64,000 nt of DNA from Gammaproteobacteria bacterium (GTDB taxonomy: Bacteria > Pseudomonadota > Gammaproteobacteria > Burkholderiales > Burkholderiaceae_D). The translations under genes were made by a program, and so were the position numbers. Under the pieces are notes generated by a model. That model ran no database searches, was not told the DNA's origin, and was given only the letters and a program-made list of their open reading frames with translations. Shown here one piece after another: positions 36,780-47,256 of the stretch. The DNA is taken from the NCBI GenBank assembly GCA_903970185.1, contig CAJCIC010000004.1:27069-91068 (forward strand), in the 5' to 3' direction. How positions within the stretch are numbered: the stretch's first letter is position 1; every line of letters begins with the position of its first letter.

Positions 36780-37272
36780 GCACGAGCCCCAGTCGCATGA
36801 CGAGCGAGATCAGCAACAGCGAATAGAACGCGGCAAAGATGTCATCCCACATGACGCCAAAGCCGCTCTTGTAGCGGCGATCGAAGTAGCGAATCGGCGC
36901 AGGCTTGACGATATCAAAGAATCTGAAAATCACCACGGCGGCAACCTGCCAGCGCCAGTCATGGGGCGTGAGCAGCAGCACACACCAGATGGCAATCATT
37001 TCGTCCCATACGATCGCGCCATGGTCGGCGATGCCGAGGTCGCGCCCGCTCTTGCCGCAGGCCCATATGCCAAGCAGAAAACCTGCAAGAAGCGCCACGG
37101 CGAAGAGGGGCGGCGCAAGCACTGCGGCCAGAGGATAGAACAGGGCCCATCCGAGCAGCGTGCCGAATGTGCCCGGCGCAAAGGGAGCAAGGCCGCTGCC
37201 AAAGCCCAGTGCGATGAAATGCGCCGGATGGCTAAGCAGAAAGGAAAATGAAGGTCGGGAAGCGCTAGCCAA
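36772..37272 (-). CDS. pgpA: Phosphatidylglycerophosphatase A
   Basis: 166 aa from TTG 37272, which lies across the thiL stop (TTGGCTAG); this gives the usual PgpA length, whereas the open frame reaches 37572 inside thiL. It has FGSGLAPFAPGTFGTLLG and the catalytic-region WDEMIAIW and FRFFDIVKPAPI motifs, plus four membrane helices. It dephosphorylates phosphatidylglycerol phosphate at the inner membrane. The start codon is inferred from overlap and length, not from a ribosome site. Confidence 0.9.
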   Translation of the reverse strand: MASASRPSFSFLLSHPAHFIALGFGSGLAPFAPGTFGTLLGWALFYPLAAVLAPPLFAVALLAGFLLGIWACGKSGRDLGIADHGAIVWDEMIAIWCVLLLTPHDWRWQVAAVVIFRFFDIVKPAPIRYFDRRYKSGFGVMWDDIFAAFYSLLLISLVMRLGLVHA

Positions 37273-38233
37273 AATGATCGAATCCGCAAAGGGCGGCAAC
37301 GGTTGTGGCCTCGACGGGTTCAAGACCGCCGTCAAGAAGTCGCAGTCCCGCTTGTGCGGTGATTTCCCCGATCCGCGTGACACGAACTTGGCAAGCTTTG
37401 GCCGCGCTCGCAATGGCGTCGCGGTTTTGCGCAGCGGCGGTGAAACACAACTCATAATCGTCGCCTCCGGCAAACGCGCTCGCGCGCCGTTGCGCCACTG
37501 GCAGTCGCAGCAGTTGCGCTGGCATTGGCACATCCGCCTCGCGCAGCAGCGCGCCACAAGCGGACGCGTCAAGCATGTGCCGCAAGTCCCCGAAAAGGCC
37601 GTCTGAGACGTCGATCATGGCATGGATCATGCCGCGCAGCGCAAGCCCAAGTTCGACGCGCGGCGTAGGATATTCGAGCCGCCTGACGAGCTCAGGCATG
37701 ACCGGCCCGGTGCTGCCCTGTGCCTGCCCGGCTGTCTTCAAGGCGAGCGCTAGCGCAGCCCCGCCGAGCTCGCCTGAAACCCAGATGTCATCGCCGATGC
37801 GGGCGGCGCTGCGGCGCGAGGCGAGATCAAGCGGAACCTCGCCCATGACCGTGATCGAGATGGTCAGCGGTCCCCGTGTCGTATCGCCGCCGACGAGCTC
37901 GCAGCCATAACGCTCGGCGCATGCGAAAAGGCCCTTCGCGTATCCGGCGAGCCAGGACGCATCGGCATTAGGGAGTGCCAGCGCAAGCGTGAAAGCGAGC
38001 GGTTTGGCGCACATCGCGGCGAGATCGGAGAGATTGACCGCAAGCGACTTGAATCCGAGCGCACAAGGATCGACGTCAGCAAAGAAATGTCGTCCCGCAA
38101 CCAGCATGTCGCTCGACACCGCCAAGACGTTGCCCGCGCCTGGCGCAATCAGGGCGCAATCGTCGCCGTTGCCAAGCAGTGCTTTGTGGGCTGGCCGCAA
38201 GAAATATTGCCGGATCAGCTCGAATTCGTTCAT
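37265..38233 (-). CDS. thiL: Thiamine-monophosphate kinase
   Basis: 322 aa. It phosphorylates thiamine phosphate to thiamine diphosphate. Family motifs: GNGDDCALI, SSDMLVAGRHF, KSLAVNLSDLAAM, and GDDYELCFT near the C-terminus. Only 6 bp separate it from nusB, the common nusB-thiL-pgpA order in proteobacteria. Confidence 0.95.
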   Translation of the reverse strand: MNEFELIRQYFLRPAHKALLGNGDDCALIAPGAGNVLAVSSDMLVAGRHFFADVDPCALGFKSLAVNLSDLAAMCAKPLAFTLALALPNADASWLAGYAKGLFACAERYGCELVGGDTTRGPLTISITVMGEVPLDLASRRSAARIGDDIWVSGELGGAALALALKTAGQAQGSTGPVMPELVRRLEYPTPRVELGLALRGMIHAMIDVSDGLFGDLRHMLDASACGALLREADVPMPAQLLRLPVAQRRASAFAGGDDYELCFTAAAQNRDAIASAAKACQVRVTRIGEITAQAGLRLLDGGLEPVEATTVAALCGFDHFG

Positions 38234-38239
38234 CGGCGG

Positions 38240-38731
38240 CTAGCGCGCCTTGTTCGCGCCGACCTCGCTCTTGCGCACCCCGGCTGCGATCTTGTCGAGC
38301 ACGCCATTGACGTAGCGAAAGCCGTCGGTGCCGCCGTAGGATTTGGTCAGCTCGACCGCTTCGTTGATCACCACGCGATAGGGAATCTCGACGTGGTTTA
38401 GAAGTTCATAGGTGCCAATCAGAAGGACTGCATGCTCGATCGGGGACAGTTCTGCCATGGGACGATCAAGGTGCGGCGCGATCAACGCGCGCAAGCTCTC
38501 GGGCGAGCGCATGACCCCATGCAGCAATGCATCAAAGTGTGCCGCATCGGCGCGATCGAATCCGGCCACCTCACGGATGTGGGCATCAATTGCGCCGCCA
38601 TTGTCGTTGCCAGGCTCCTTGGAGAGCAGCCACTCATACAGGCCCTGCAGGGCCAGTTCGCGCGAACGCCGCCTGGCACTGCGCGGCGGGGCCTTGCGCT
38701 TTTCGCCGTCCTCGGTACGTTTGGCCGTCAC
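38240..38731 (-). CDS. nusB: Transcription antitermination factor NusB
   Basis: 163 aa from GTG 38731, which overlaps the ribH stop (GTGA). NusB with NusE binds boxA of rRNA leaders. The fold is marked by [35 protein letters not shown], and [15 protein letters not shown]. The first 18 residues are a charged extension. Confidence 0.95.
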   Translation of the reverse strand: MTAKRTEDGEKRKAPPRSARRRSRELALQGLYEWLLSKEPGNDNGGAIDAHIREVAGFDRADAAHFDALLHGVMRSPESLRALIAPHLDRPMAELSPIEHAVLLIGTYELLNHVEIPYRVVINEAVELTKSYGGTDGFRYVNGVLDKIAAGVRKSEVGANKAR

Positions 38732-39222
38732 CCGAACACCGCATCGTCGTCTTCGTTGGCGAGTTCCTCAAGTGCTTCGACAAGATTGGCCATCTCGACT
38801 GCCGCTCGCGCCGCGTCACGCCCCTTGTCGCTCATGCGTGCTTCGGCCTGCGCATCGTTTTCGGTGGTCAAAACCGCGTTGGCGATCGGCAGGCCACTGT
38901 CGAGTGCAACTCGCGATACGCCGGCTGCGCTCTCGTTGCAGACCAATTCAAAGTGGTAGGTTTCGCCCCGAATCACAGCGCCAAGGGCAATCAGCGCATC
39001 GAACTGTTCTGATGCGGCCATTTTTTGCAGCATCAGGGGAATCTCGAGGGCGCCTGGGACAGTGACGAGCAAGATATCGCTATCAGCGACGCCAAGGGCA
39101 TGCAGTTCGGCCACACAGGCGCGCGTCAAGCCTTCGCAAACCGGCAGGTTAAAGCGGCTTTGCACAAGGCCGATGCGCAGTCCCTTGGCATCAAGACTGG
39201 GCTGGATTTCCGACACGGTCAC
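38728..39222 (-). CDS. ribH: 6,7-dimethyl-8-ribityllumazine synthase
   Basis: 164 aa from GTG 39222, overlapping the ribBA stop (GTGA). It makes lumazine, the last-but-one step of riboflavin synthesis. Motifs: [15 protein letters not shown], and [16 protein letters not shown] with its catalytic His nearby. Coupled to ribBA and nusB. Confidence 0.95.
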   Translation of the reverse strand: MTVSEIQPSLDAKGLRIGLVQSRFNLPVCEGLTRACVAELHALGVADSDILLVTVPGALEIPLMLQKMAASEQFDALIALGAVIRGETYHFELVCNESAAGVSRVALDSGLPIANAVLTTENDAQAEARMSDKGRDAARAAVEMANLVEALEELANEDDDAVFG

Positions 39223-40340
39223 GACAATTCCCCTTCGGTATAGCCACTTACGCGCAGATCAAATCCGGCCATCGAAGGCATCTTGCGCGGACGCGCCAGA
39301 AGCCGCATCTTGCCGACGCCGAGTTCTCGCAGGATCTGGGCGCCGATGCCGTAAGTGCGCAGGTCCATCTTATACCGCGGATGGTGCTCGATCGGGCGTT
39401 GCGCCTTCTGCGCCGAGATGGATTCGAATTGCCGCAAGAGCCGCTCGGATGACTCGCCGCAATTCAACATCACGAGCACGCCCCGTTCAGCACCGGCAAT
39501 TGCGGCCATGGCCGCAGGCACACTCCATGAATGCGTGGTGCTGGCACACTCGATCAGATCGATCACCGACAGCGGTTCGTGCACGCGAACGAGTGTTTCC
39601 TGGTTTGCATCGATGGCGCCATGGACCAAGGCCAGGTGGGCCGAACCGCTTGGCTTGTCGCGAAACGCGACCGCGTGAAACGGACCGTGCGCCGTCGTGA
39701 CATCACGCTCGGCAACGCGCTCGATGAGACTTTCAGTTGCGCTGCGATAGTGAATCAGATCGGCAATCGTGCCGATCTTGAGCGCATGCTGTTCGGCAAA
39801 TTCGACCAGGTCCGGAAGGCGTGCCATCGAGCCATCTTCCCTCAGGATTTCGCAAATCACCGAAGCCGGCGTCAGTTGCGCCATGGCCGCGAGATCGCAA
39901 CCGGCTTCGGTGTGCCCGGCGCGCACCAGTACGCCGCCGGCTTCGGCGCGAAGCGGAAAAATATGCCCAGGCTGGACCACATCACTTGGCTTTGCATCGC
40001 GTGCCACAGCCGCTGCCACGGTGCGGGCGCGGTCGGCCGCCGAGATGCCGGTTGAGACCCCCTCCGCGGCTTCGATCGACAGCGTGAAATTGGTGCCGTG
40101 CTTGGTGCCGTTATGCGTGACCATGAGCGGCAGTGCCAGCTGCTGGCAGCGCTCCTCGGTAAGGGTCAGGCAGATCAGGCCGCGACCGTAGCGGGCCATG
40201 AAGTTGATCGCCTCGGGACTGACGAAATCGGCTGCGAGCACGAGATCACCTTCGTTCTCGCGGTCCTCCTCGTCGATCAGGATCACCATCCGCCCGGCCC
40301 TGATGTCGGCGATGATCTCCGGAATGGTTGAAATGGACAT
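39219..40340 (-). CDS. ribBA: 3,4-dihydroxy-2-butanone 4-phosphate synthase with degenerate GTP cyclohydrolase II domain
   Basis: 373 aa. The RibB half (1-205) is intact, with [12 protein letters not shown], the [10 protein letters not shown] loop, and HTEAGCDLA. The RibA-like half (206-373) lacks the zinc cysteines: where active enzymes have HSECLTGD and CDCG, this one reads [11 protein letters not shown] and ASTTHSW. It can supply dihydroxybutanone phosphate but should not open GTP. Another ribA is needed elsewhere in the genome. Such RibB-RibX fusions are known in betaproteobacteria. Confidence 0.93.
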   Translation of the reverse strand: MSISTIPEIIADIRAGRMVILIDEEDRENEGDLVLAADFVSPEAINFMARYGRGLICLTLTEERCQQLALPLMVTHNGTKHGTNFTLSIEAAEGVSTGISAADRARTVAAAVARDAKPSDVVQPGHIFPLRAEAGGVLVRAGHTEAGCDLAAMAQLTPASVICEILREDGSMARLPDLVEFAEQHALKIGTIADLIHYRSATESLIERVAERDVTTAHGPFHAVAFRDKPSGSAHLALVHGAIDANQETLVRVHEPLSVIDLIECASTTHSWSVPAAMAAIAGAERGVLVMLNCGESSERLLRQFESISAQKAQRPIEHHPRYKMDLRTYGIGAQILRELGVGKMRLLARPRKMPSMAGFDLRVSGYTEGELS

Positions 40341-40418
40341 GGAAAGCGATCGACAAAGACGCGATTTTACCAGTTGGCACTGCGCGACTTTGCTAATCCC
40401 CCATGTCGTCTAAGGCGA

Positions 40419-41543
40419 TCAGCGCTGGCTGATGGCGATATCGCCAAAGATGCGACCCGTACCCGCAGGTAACGAGCGCCAGTATTGCTTGGGAGCAGGG
40501 ATTGTGCCGTCAAGCGCCTGGGCCGCGCGCCAGGGCCAGTGCGGATCAAACAGCATGGCGCGAGCCAGTGCCACGCAGTCTGCATCGCCCTCAGCCAGAA
40601 TGCCTTCGGCCTGCCAGGGCTCGGTAATCATCCCCACTGCAAATACGGTCATTTGCGTGGCCTTCCTGATGGCACGCGCAAACGGTACCTGATAGCCTGG
40701 CCCGACGCTGATCTTCTGTCTTGGCGAGATGCCACCGCTTGACGCGTCGATCCAGCTCGCACCCGCTGACTTGAGCGCGAGACTGAAGGCGATCGTGTCA
40801 TCCAGAGTCCAGCTCTCGCAATCAAGGTGATCGAGCCAGTCGGTTGACGACACGCGCACACCGACCGGGATCGATTCGGGAACTGCGGCGCGCACCGCCT
40901 TGAAAACCTCGAGCGGAAAGCGCATCCGGTTTTCAAGGCAGCCGCCGTAATCGTCGCTACGACGATTGGCAACGGGCGATAGAAACTCGTGCAGCAGATA
41001 GCCATGCGCTGCGTGCAGCTCGATCGCCTGAAATCCGATTGCAACTGCGCGCTTGGCGCTTGCGACGAAAGACCTGCGCACGTCCTCGAGCGCCTCCAAG
41101 GTCATGGCCTCGGGGGGCGGCTCGCCCTCCGCATGGGCGATAGCGGAGGGCGCCTGCGGCAACCAGCCGCCCATGCCCTGGGGGATCAGGGCGCCGCCCG
41201 CCCAGGGCTCGCGGCTCGACGCCTTGCGCCCGGCGTGGGCCAACTGGATGCCCAGGGCAATGCCCGAATTCTCCCGGATATCGCGCACGACACGATCCAA
41301 GGCCTCCTGATTGGCATCGTCGTAGAGGCCAAGATCGCCCGGAGAGATCCTGCCGCGCGCACTGACTGCGGTCGCCTCGGTAAAAAGCAGGCCGGCGCCA
41401 CTTAGTGCCAGGCTGCCAAGGTGAATTGCATGCCAGGACGTGGCGCTGCCCTCGCGCGCCGAGTACTGGCACATCGGCGAGACGATGATGCGATTGGCAA
41501 GCGTCAAGGAACCCAGCGCGACAGGTGAAAACAGGACCGACAT
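40419..41543 (-). CDS. Old-yellow-enzyme family NADH:flavin oxidoreductase (YqjM/NamA-like)
   Basis: 374 aa FMN-dependent TIM barrel. Seen are LANRIIVSPMCQYSA (including the Cys typical of the YqjM class), IQLAHAGRKA, the active-site HAAHGYLLHEFLSP (His pair), and SRRSDDYGG-like NRRSDDYGGCLENR. It reduces activated C=C bonds with NADPH. It sits inside the riboflavin cluster, 78 bp before ribBA and 53 bp after ribE. Confidence 0.92.
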   Translation of the reverse strand: MSVLFSPVALGSLTLANRIIVSPMCQYSAREGSATSWHAIHLGSLALSGAGLLFTEATAVSARGRISPGDLGLYDDANQEALDRVVRDIRENSGIALGIQLAHAGRKASSREPWAGGALIPQGMGGWLPQAPSAIAHAEGEPPPEAMTLEALEDVRRSFVASAKRAVAIGFQAIELHAAHGYLLHEFLSPVANRRSDDYGGCLENRMRFPLEVFKAVRAAVPESIPVGVRVSSTDWLDHLDCESWTLDDTIAFSLALKSAGASWIDASSGGISPRQKISVGPGYQVPFARAIRKATQMTVFAVGMITEPWQAEGILAEGDADCVALARAMLFDPHWPWRAAQALDGTIPAPKQYWRSLPAGTGRIFGDIAISQR

Positions 41544-41596
41544 GCAGACTCCGTGGTTGACTCAAGCTTGGCGTTGCCCGTTGCCGCAACGCAGGT

Positions 41597-42253
41597 TCAG
41601 GGCTGCAATTCCGCCTCCAGGGCACCGCGCGGGGGCGCGATCTGGCGCATGACCAGCATGCGGGCGACGTAGCGCGCGACCGGATCAACCTCGAGGTTGA
41701 CCCCGTCACCGGCCTTGAGTTGCCTGAACATCGTGTGCTCGAAGGTGTAAGGGATGATATTGATCGAGACATCCGTGGTCTTTGCAGCGTCGATGACGCC
41801 ATTGACCGTGAGGCTGACGCCGTTGACTGCAAGCGAGCCCTTCTCGGCAAGAAATGGCGCAAGTTCATGGGGGCAAGCGATGACCAGATGGTAGGACTCG
41901 CCAACCGCCGAAAACGAGCGCACGCGACCGACGCCGTCGATGTGGCCGGTGACGAGATGACCGTCAAGAGAATCGCCCAGGCGCAAGGACCTCTCGAGAT
42001 TGACAGCGCCGGGTCGATCGAGGGACACCGTGCGCGAGAGGCTTTCGCGCGACACGTCGACGCGAAAGCGCGACCCGGACAATTCGACGATGGTCATGCA
42101 GGCACCGTTGATGGCCACGCTGTCGCCAAGCTTGAGGCTAGAGAGGCCAAGCGTGGGAGCGCCAACCCAGACACTGACGCCGCTTCCAGGCTCCAAGCCA
42201 AGCGGCCTGACCTCCTCGATTGCGCCCACGGCGCTGATGATTCCGCTAAACAT
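41597..42253 (-). CDS. ribE: Riboflavin synthase, alpha subunit
   Basis: 218 aa, the last enzyme of riboflavin synthesis (two lumazines to riboflavin). Two homologous barrels are seen, each with an MFSGII- or GHIDGVG-like element and NG-(A/V)-C/SLT motif (INGACMTIVE and VNGVSLTVNG). The ATG directly follows the ribD stop in the operon. Confidence 0.95.
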   Translation of the reverse strand: MFSGIISAVGAIEEVRPLGLEPGSGVSVWVGAPTLGLSSLKLGDSVAINGACMTIVELSGSRFRVDVSRESLSRTVSLDRPGAVNLERSLRLGDSLDGHLVTGHIDGVGRVRSFSAVGESYHLVIACPHELAPFLAEKGSLAVNGVSLTVNGVIDAAKTTDVSINIIPYTFEHTMFRQLKAGDGVNLEVDPVARYVARMLVMRQIAPPRGALEAELQP

Positions 42254-43381
42254 TCATTTTTCCTTTAGCCAGCCAAGCTCGCCGATGCGCGCGAGGAGCC
42301 GCACGTCCGGCCCGATCTGTTCGACATCTGAAAACTCGAGGATCTTTCGCTCCGACAGGCTGCCGATTTCAGCCAGGGTTGCAATCGGCTGGCCCGGGCC
42401 GAGAAGGCACGGAGCCACGTAAAGCAAAATTTCGTCAGCCAGCCCGGAAGCGACGAACGCGCCGTTAAGACCCGGCCCGGATTCAACGTGCAGCTCGTTG
42501 ATCTGGCGCACACCAAGTTCGAGCAGCAACGCCTCGAGATCGATTTTGCCTTGTCGCGCGCCGATTTGCACAACTTCACAACCGCGCGCGCCCAGTTCGG
42601 CGGCGCGCACGGGATTGTCCTCGGCAGTGAAGATCGTCACCTGGCTGCCAGACTTGGCGGTCTGCACAAGCTTGGTGTCAAGCGCAATCTCAAGCCTCGC
42701 ATCAAGCACCAAGCGCGGAGGCTGGCGCGACGTCTCGACAAGACGAACGTCGAGCATCGGATCATCGCTTCGCACCGTGCCAATCGCCGTGAGCACCGCG
42801 CATGCGCGGGCGCGCCACGCGTGGCCGTCGCGGCGCGCGTCCTCCGACGTAATCCAGCGGCTAACGCCATTGGCAAGCGCCACGCGTCCATCCAGGCTTG
42901 CGGCCGCCTTGAGCCTGACCCATGGCCGCCTGCGCATCATGCGCGATACGAAGCCGAGATTGAGTTCACGCGCCTCGGCTTCGAGAAGGCCGCACCTGAC
43001 CTCGATGCCGGCGTTGCGCAGGGCGTCAAAACCCTGTCCGCGCACGAGCGGATTGGGGTCCTCCATGGCGGCGATGACGCGTGCCACGTTGCCATCGATG
43101 AGCGCCGTGGCGCAAGGCGGCGTCTTGCCAAAGTGGCTGCAAGGCTCAAGCGTCACGTAAATCGAAGCGCCGCGTACGTCGTGTCCATTTTTTCGGGCAT
43201 CTTCGAGCGCCGCCACTTCGGCATGTGCAAAGCCTGCAGGTTGCGTGTAGCCGCGACCAATGACCTCGCCATTGCGCACCAGGACTGCGCCCACCCTGGG
43301 ATTCGGCGTCGTCGTCCAGAGCCCGCGTTTGGCGAGCTCGAGCGCCTGCTGCATGAAGCGGTGGTCGTCGGCTGAGAACAT
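42254..43381 (-). CDS. ribD: Bifunctional pyrimidine deaminase/reductase RibD
   Basis: 375 aa from ATG 43381; the frame opens to a TTG at 43423, but the family begins at MFSADDHRF. The deaminase half has the zinc site FAHAEVAAL and LEPCSHFGKTPPCATAL. The reductase half has AASLDGRVA and a NADPH region ESGPGLNGAF. No strong ribosome site lies at the chosen start; a GGAGG sits about 25 bp upstream. First of the riboflavin genes, 63 bp after nrdR. Confidence 0.93.
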   Translation of the reverse strand: MFSADDHRFMQQALELAKRGLWTTTPNPRVGAVLVRNGEVIGRGYTQPAGFAHAEVAALEDARKNGHDVRGASIYVTLEPCSHFGKTPPCATALIDGNVARVIAAMEDPNPLVRGQGFDALRNAGIEVRCGLLEAEARELNLGFVSRMMRRRPWVRLKAAASLDGRVALANGVSRWITSEDARRDGHAWRARACAVLTAIGTVRSDDPMLDVRLVETSRQPPRLVLDARLEIALDTKLVQTAKSGSQVTIFTAEDNPVRAAELGARGCEVVQIGARQGKIDLEALLLELGVRQINELHVESGPGLNGAFVASGLADEILLYVAPCLLGPGQPIATLAEIGSLSERKILEFSDVEQIGPDVRLLARIGELGWLKEK

Positions 43382-43444
43382 GAAGCAAGTGACAGCCGCA
43401 CTGCCCTCCGTGTGGAGAGGCAAGCGCTGTTCGGAGGAGCCATT

Positions 43445-43933
43445 TTACTCTTTGGACGAGCCGCGCTCGCGCTTGGCGCGTCGCAAGGGACGCACTTCCT
43501 TGATCAGATCGGCGAATTCGTCGACGTCCTCGAAACTGCGATACACCGATGCAAAGCGGATATAGGCGATCTTGTCGAGTTTTTTCAGCTCGCGCATGAC
43601 CAATTCGCCAAGCCGCTGCGAGACGACTTCGCGAACGCCTAGCCCGAGCAGCTTTTCCTCGATGCGCACCACCGCCGCTTCGATCGCTTCGGCGCTGACC
43701 GGCCGCTTGCGCAAGGCGAGCATCAGACTGGCGTTGAGCTTTGGGCGTTCATACTCCTGGCGAGAGCCATCTTTCTTGACGATGGTCGGCAAGACCAGCT
43801 CGATGCGCTCATAGGTCGTGAATCGCTTGTCGCATTCGGGACAGCGGCGCCGTCTGCGAATCGAGTCGCCTTCCTCGGACACTCGCGTATCGAGCACCTG
43901 GGTGTCGGCATGCTGGCAAAACGGACAGTGCAC
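43445..43933 (-). CDS. nrdR: Transcriptional repressor NrdR
   Basis: 162 aa from GTG 43933. The N-terminal zinc ribbon is C3-P-F-C6 plus [13 protein letters not shown]; the ATP-cone follows (about 49-139). It represses ribonucleotide reductase genes in response to (d)ATP. Gene order glyA-nrdR-ribD is common in proteobacteria. 15 bp after glyA. Confidence 0.96.
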   Translation of the reverse strand: MHCPFCQHADTQVLDTRVSEEGDSIRRRRRCPECDKRFTTYERIELVLPTIVKKDGSRQEYERPKLNASLMLALRKRPVSAEAIEAAVVRIEEKLLGLGVREVVSQRLGELVMRELKKLDKIAYIRFASVYRSFEDVDEFADLIKEVRPLRRAKRERGSSKE

Positions 43934-43948
43934 GAGGCCCCCGAAAGC

Positions 43949-45193
43949 CTATCCGTAGACCGGAAAACGGGCGACCAGCCCGGCGACGCGCTCGCGCACC
44001 GATGCGATCATGGCGGCATCGTTGGGCGCATCAAGGACATCGGCAATCAGGTAGCCGACGAGCCTCGCCTCGTCGTCGCCAAAGCCGCGTGTCGTCATCG
44101 CCGGTGATCCAAGCCGGATCCCCGAAGTCACGAACGGTGTTTGCGGATCGTTCGGGATCGCATTCTTGTTGGTCGTGATATGTGCCTCGTGCAGGATCCG
44201 TTCGGCCTCCTTGCCGGTGATGTGTTTCGGACGCAAGTCGACCAGCATGACGTGGCTCTCGGTACGCCCGGAGACGATGCGCAGGCCACGCTCAATCAAG
44301 GCCCTGGCAAGAATGTCCGCGTTCTTTAGCACCTGCGTCTGGTAGACCTTGAATTCAGGGGAGAGCGCTTCACGCAGGGCCACGGCCTTGGCGGCCACGA
44401 TGTGCATCAGCGGTCCGCCCTGGATGCCCGGAAAGATCGCACTATTGATGCGCTTTTCGAACTCCGATTTCATCAGGATCAGGCCGCCGCGCGGGCCGCG
44501 CAAACTCTTGTGGGTGGTGGTCGTGACGACATCAGCATAAGGCACCGGATTGGGATAGACCCCTGCTGCGATCAAGCCGGCATAGTGGGCCATATCGACC
44601 ATCATGAACGCACCGACCGATCTTGCAATCGCCTCGAATCGCGCGAAGTCGATGCGCAGCGAATAGGCTGAAGCGCCGGCAAGAATCAGCTTCGGGCGAT
44701 GTTCCTTGGCGAGGCGCTCGACTTCGTCGTAGTCGATCTCCTCCGCAGCGTTGAGGCCGTAGCTGACAACGTTGAACCACTTGCCGCTCATGTTGACCGG
44801 AGAGCCGTGCGTGAGGTGGCCGCCCATGGCGAGCGACATTCCGAGGATCGTGTCGCCTGGCTTGAGCAGCGCAAAGAACACCGCCTGATTGGCCTGCGAG
44901 CCCGAATTGGCTTGCACGTTCGCAGCTTCGGCCCCGAATAGCGCCTTGGCGCGATCGATGGCCAGGGTTTCGGCGATATCGACGAACTCGCAGCCGCCGT
45001 AGTAGCGCTTGCCCGGATAGCCTTCTGCATACTTGTTCGTCAACTGCGAACCCTGCGCGGCGAGCACGGCCCAGCTGGTGTAATTTTCCGACGCGATCAG
45101 TTCGATGTGTTCTTCCTGACGACGGTTCTCGGACTGAATGACCTGAAAGATCTCGGGATCGACTTGGGCAAGGCCGAGGCTTTTGCTGAACAT
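43949..45193 (-). CDS. glyA: Serine hydroxymethyltransferase
   Basis: 414 aa from ATG 45193 with AGGATC upstream; the frame is open far upstream (to 45904) but through the divergent gene. PLP lysine Lys229 lies in [14 protein letters not shown], and the start region has [11 protein letters not shown]. It interconverts serine and glycine, charging tetrahydrofolate. First gene of the long minus-strand string that ends at 35350. Confidence 0.97.
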   Translation of the reverse strand: MFSKSLGLAQVDPEIFQVIQSENRRQEEHIELIASENYTSWAVLAAQGSQLTNKYAEGYPGKRYYGGCEFVDIAETLAIDRAKALFGAEAANVQANSGSQANQAVFFALLKPGDTILGMSLAMGGHLTHGSPVNMSGKWFNVVSYGLNAAEEIDYDEVERLAKEHRPKLILAGASAYSLRIDFARFEAIARSVGAFMMVDMAHYAGLIAAGVYPNPVPYADVVTTTTHKSLRGPRGGLILMKSEFEKRINSAIFPGIQGGPLMHIVAAKAVALREALSPEFKVYQTQVLKNADILARALIERGLRIVSGRTESHVMLVDLRPKHITGKEAERILHEAHITTNKNAIPNDPQTPFVTSGIRLGSPAMTTRGFGDDEARLVGYLIADVLDAPNDAAMIASVRERVAGLVARFPVYG

Positions 45194-45442
45194 GGAAAGA
45201 TCCTTGATGACGGAGGCAAAAAACGAGCGCGGAAGGGAATGCCCGGGATACGGGTGGGACAAGCGCGGGCCTGGCAAGGCTTCGCTGCCGACCGGGGCAC
45301 AAGTGTATGCGAGGCGCAATTCCCTCGCAAACGCGCGCCTTGCCAGCGCTTGGCACGAGCGCCGGATTGCGGCAAGGCCTTTTTTGCGACAATGCCCCTT
45401 CATGCAGAGCGCATTCTTGCCGCAACGTTGATCGAAGGCCCG

Positions 45443-46630
45443 ATGAAAATCCACTTTTGCCAGCACGGCCTGCGCGGCTATGGCGGACATTACCTGTCGG
45501 CGACGCGTGCCTGGCGCGCAGCCGTCGAAGCTGCCGGCCTGACATGGCGCGGCTACGCTCACCAGAGCCTGCCCGCAGCGCTTGCGGCTGCGCTCGATGT
45601 CGTGCCGCTGTTTGCTTACCTGCCGTATGCCGAAGTCGATCCTGACCCGATCTCGCGCGAGATCACCGATCTGCTTTATTTGTCCGAGCAATTTGGGAAG
45701 GCCTTGGCGTTGGTCAAGGACGTTGCTGCCGAGGATATCGTGGTCGTCGATTTTTGCAGCGAGCGCGAGATCTACGGTGTGGCGCGCTGGCTCAGGATGC
45801 TGCCTGCCGATAAGCGGCCGCGCGTTGCCGCATGCATCCACATGCCCGATGCCAGCTGGACGACCGATGCCGATCGACGCGATTTGTCCGGGCGCATCGC
45901 GCACTGGCGCTTTGCCATCAACCAGCTGCGCGCATCGATCCCCGCCCAGCGCATCGTGATTGGCGCCACCGACCCGCGCCTGGCCACTTTTCTTACGACC
46001 ATCCTCGGCATGCCAACGCGCGTCATCGTGGATGTGCGCGTGTTTGACCCCGACTTGATCGCAATCAAGAGTCCCGCCGAATTCGATGTCATCATCGCCG
46101 GCGGCTGGCGTAGCGAAAAAGGCGCAGAACTGATCAGTGAAGTCCTGCTTGGCCTAAAGCGCAGTGGCCGCGCGATGCGAGTTGCCGTGCAAGTCGACAC
46201 TGACGAGCGCGCGCGGCTGCTTCTCGATACGCTCAAGCCAGGCGGCGGCTTCAGCCTCGATCTGGTCACCGAGGACTTGCCGCCTGCAGACTACTTCAGG
46301 CGCCTGTGCAAGAGCCGCCTGGTGCTTCTGGCCTACGCCGCGAAGATGTACGCGCTGCGCTGCTCGGGCATCGCCAACGAAGCCTGGGGCTACGGCATCC
46401 CGGTCATCGCGCCCGCCAAAACCTGGATGTCGGACCGTATCGAGGACGAGACGGGAACCGGCGCACTTTTCTACCAGTTTCATCCCTTGAGCATCGTCGC
46501 TACCACCTTGCGCGCACTCGATGAGGTGGAGAAACTCGGTGCCGACGCACGAGCCCGCGCTCCAGGCTGGCGCGAACGCCACGGTGGCGCAGCCGCACTC
46601 GCCACCATTCTCGGCGCGCTTGATCCCTAA
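45443..46630 (+). CDS. Glycosyltransferase-like protein (GT-B fold), substrate unknown
   Basis: 395 aa from ATG 45443 (CGAAGG upstream); another start at 45392 is possible. The N-terminal domain begins [16 protein letters not shown], which has the glycine-rich turn of GT-B transferases. The second half has [15 protein letters not shown] (like the GT4 GR-x-x-x-KG element) and a C-terminal [17 protein letters not shown], the typical donor-binding E-x7-E region of sugar transferases. No membrane segment. It likely adds sugar to a surface glycan; target unknown. Confidence 0.7.
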   Translation: MKIHFCQHGLRGYGGHYLSATRAWRAAVEAAGLTWRGYAHQSLPAALAAALDVVPLFAYLPYAEVDPDPISREITDLLYLSEQFGKALALVKDVAAEDIVVVDFCSEREIYGVARWLRMLPADKRPRVAACIHMPDASWTTDADRRDLSGRIAHWRFAINQLRASIPAQRIVIGATDPRLATFLTTILGMPTRVIVDVRVFDPDLIAIKSPAEFDVIIAGGWRSEKGAELISEVLLGLKRSGRAMRVAVQVDTDERARLLLDTLKPGGGFSLDLVTEDLPPADYFRRLCKSRLVLLAYAAKMYALRCSGIANEAWGYGIPVIAPAKTWMSDRIEDETGTGALFYQFHPLSIVATTLRALDEVEKLGADARARAPGWRERHGGAAALATILGALDP

Positions 46631-46650
46631 GCCGACACTCGTGCCAGGGC

Positions 46651-47256
46651 TTAGCTCAGATGCTCTTCATCGGCCCAGGTCAAGATACGCCAGGTGCCGT
46701 TGTCGTAATGCAGCTGGTTAATTGCCGCATTGGGCGTCTCCCAGGTGCGAGCGGCCTTGAGATCAACGCCGATGACATGGCGATAGATCAGATCAAGGGC
46801 ACCGCCGTGGGTGACCACAAGCACGGCGCGACCGCGATGGCGCCTTGCGATCTGGCACAGCGTGGCGAGAACGCGCGTTGACACGCCTTCAAGGCTTTCG
46901 CCGCCGTGCGCTGCGAAGTCGGGCTCGCGACTGATCCAGCGGCGATACCACTCGGGATAGCGCTGCTCGATTTCGCTTGCCGTCAAGCCCTCGAAGACAC
47001 CGAAATGGCGCTCGCGAAGATCGGCCATCGCATGCACGGGAAGGCCATGCAGCGTCGCGCTGGCCAGTGCCGTTGAGTGGGCACGGACCAGATCGCTGGC
47101 GTAGATAGCAGCAAGCGGTTCGCGCGCAAGCCGCACGGCAAGCTGCTGTACCTGGCGCAAGCCGTTGGCGTTCAGCGCAATATCGGTATGGCCCTGGAAA
47201 CGCCGTGCGACATTCCAGTCGGTCTGACCGTGCCGCACCACGAAAACGTCAGCCAA
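46651..47256 (-). CDS. Histidine phosphatase family protein (phosphoglycerate mutase-like)
   Basis: 201 aa from TTG 47256, overlapping the upstream TGA (TTGGCTGA) and preceded by AAAGG. The phosphohistidine motif VVRHGQTDWN is at the N-terminus. A second catalytic His lies in VTHGGALDLIYRH, with LRERHFGVFEG between. It dephosphorylates small phosphate esters; relatives act on phosphoglycerate, alpha-ribazole phosphate or others. Confidence 0.88.
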   Translation of the reverse strand: MADVFVVRHGQTDWNVARRFQGHTDIALNANGLRQVQQLAVRLAREPLAAIYASDLVRAHSTALASATLHGLPVHAMADLRERHFGVFEGLTASEIEQRYPEWYRRWISREPDFAAHGGESLEGVSTRVLATLCQIARRHRGRAVLVVTHGGALDLIYRHVIGVDLKAARTWETPNAAINQLHYDNGTWRILTWADEEHLS

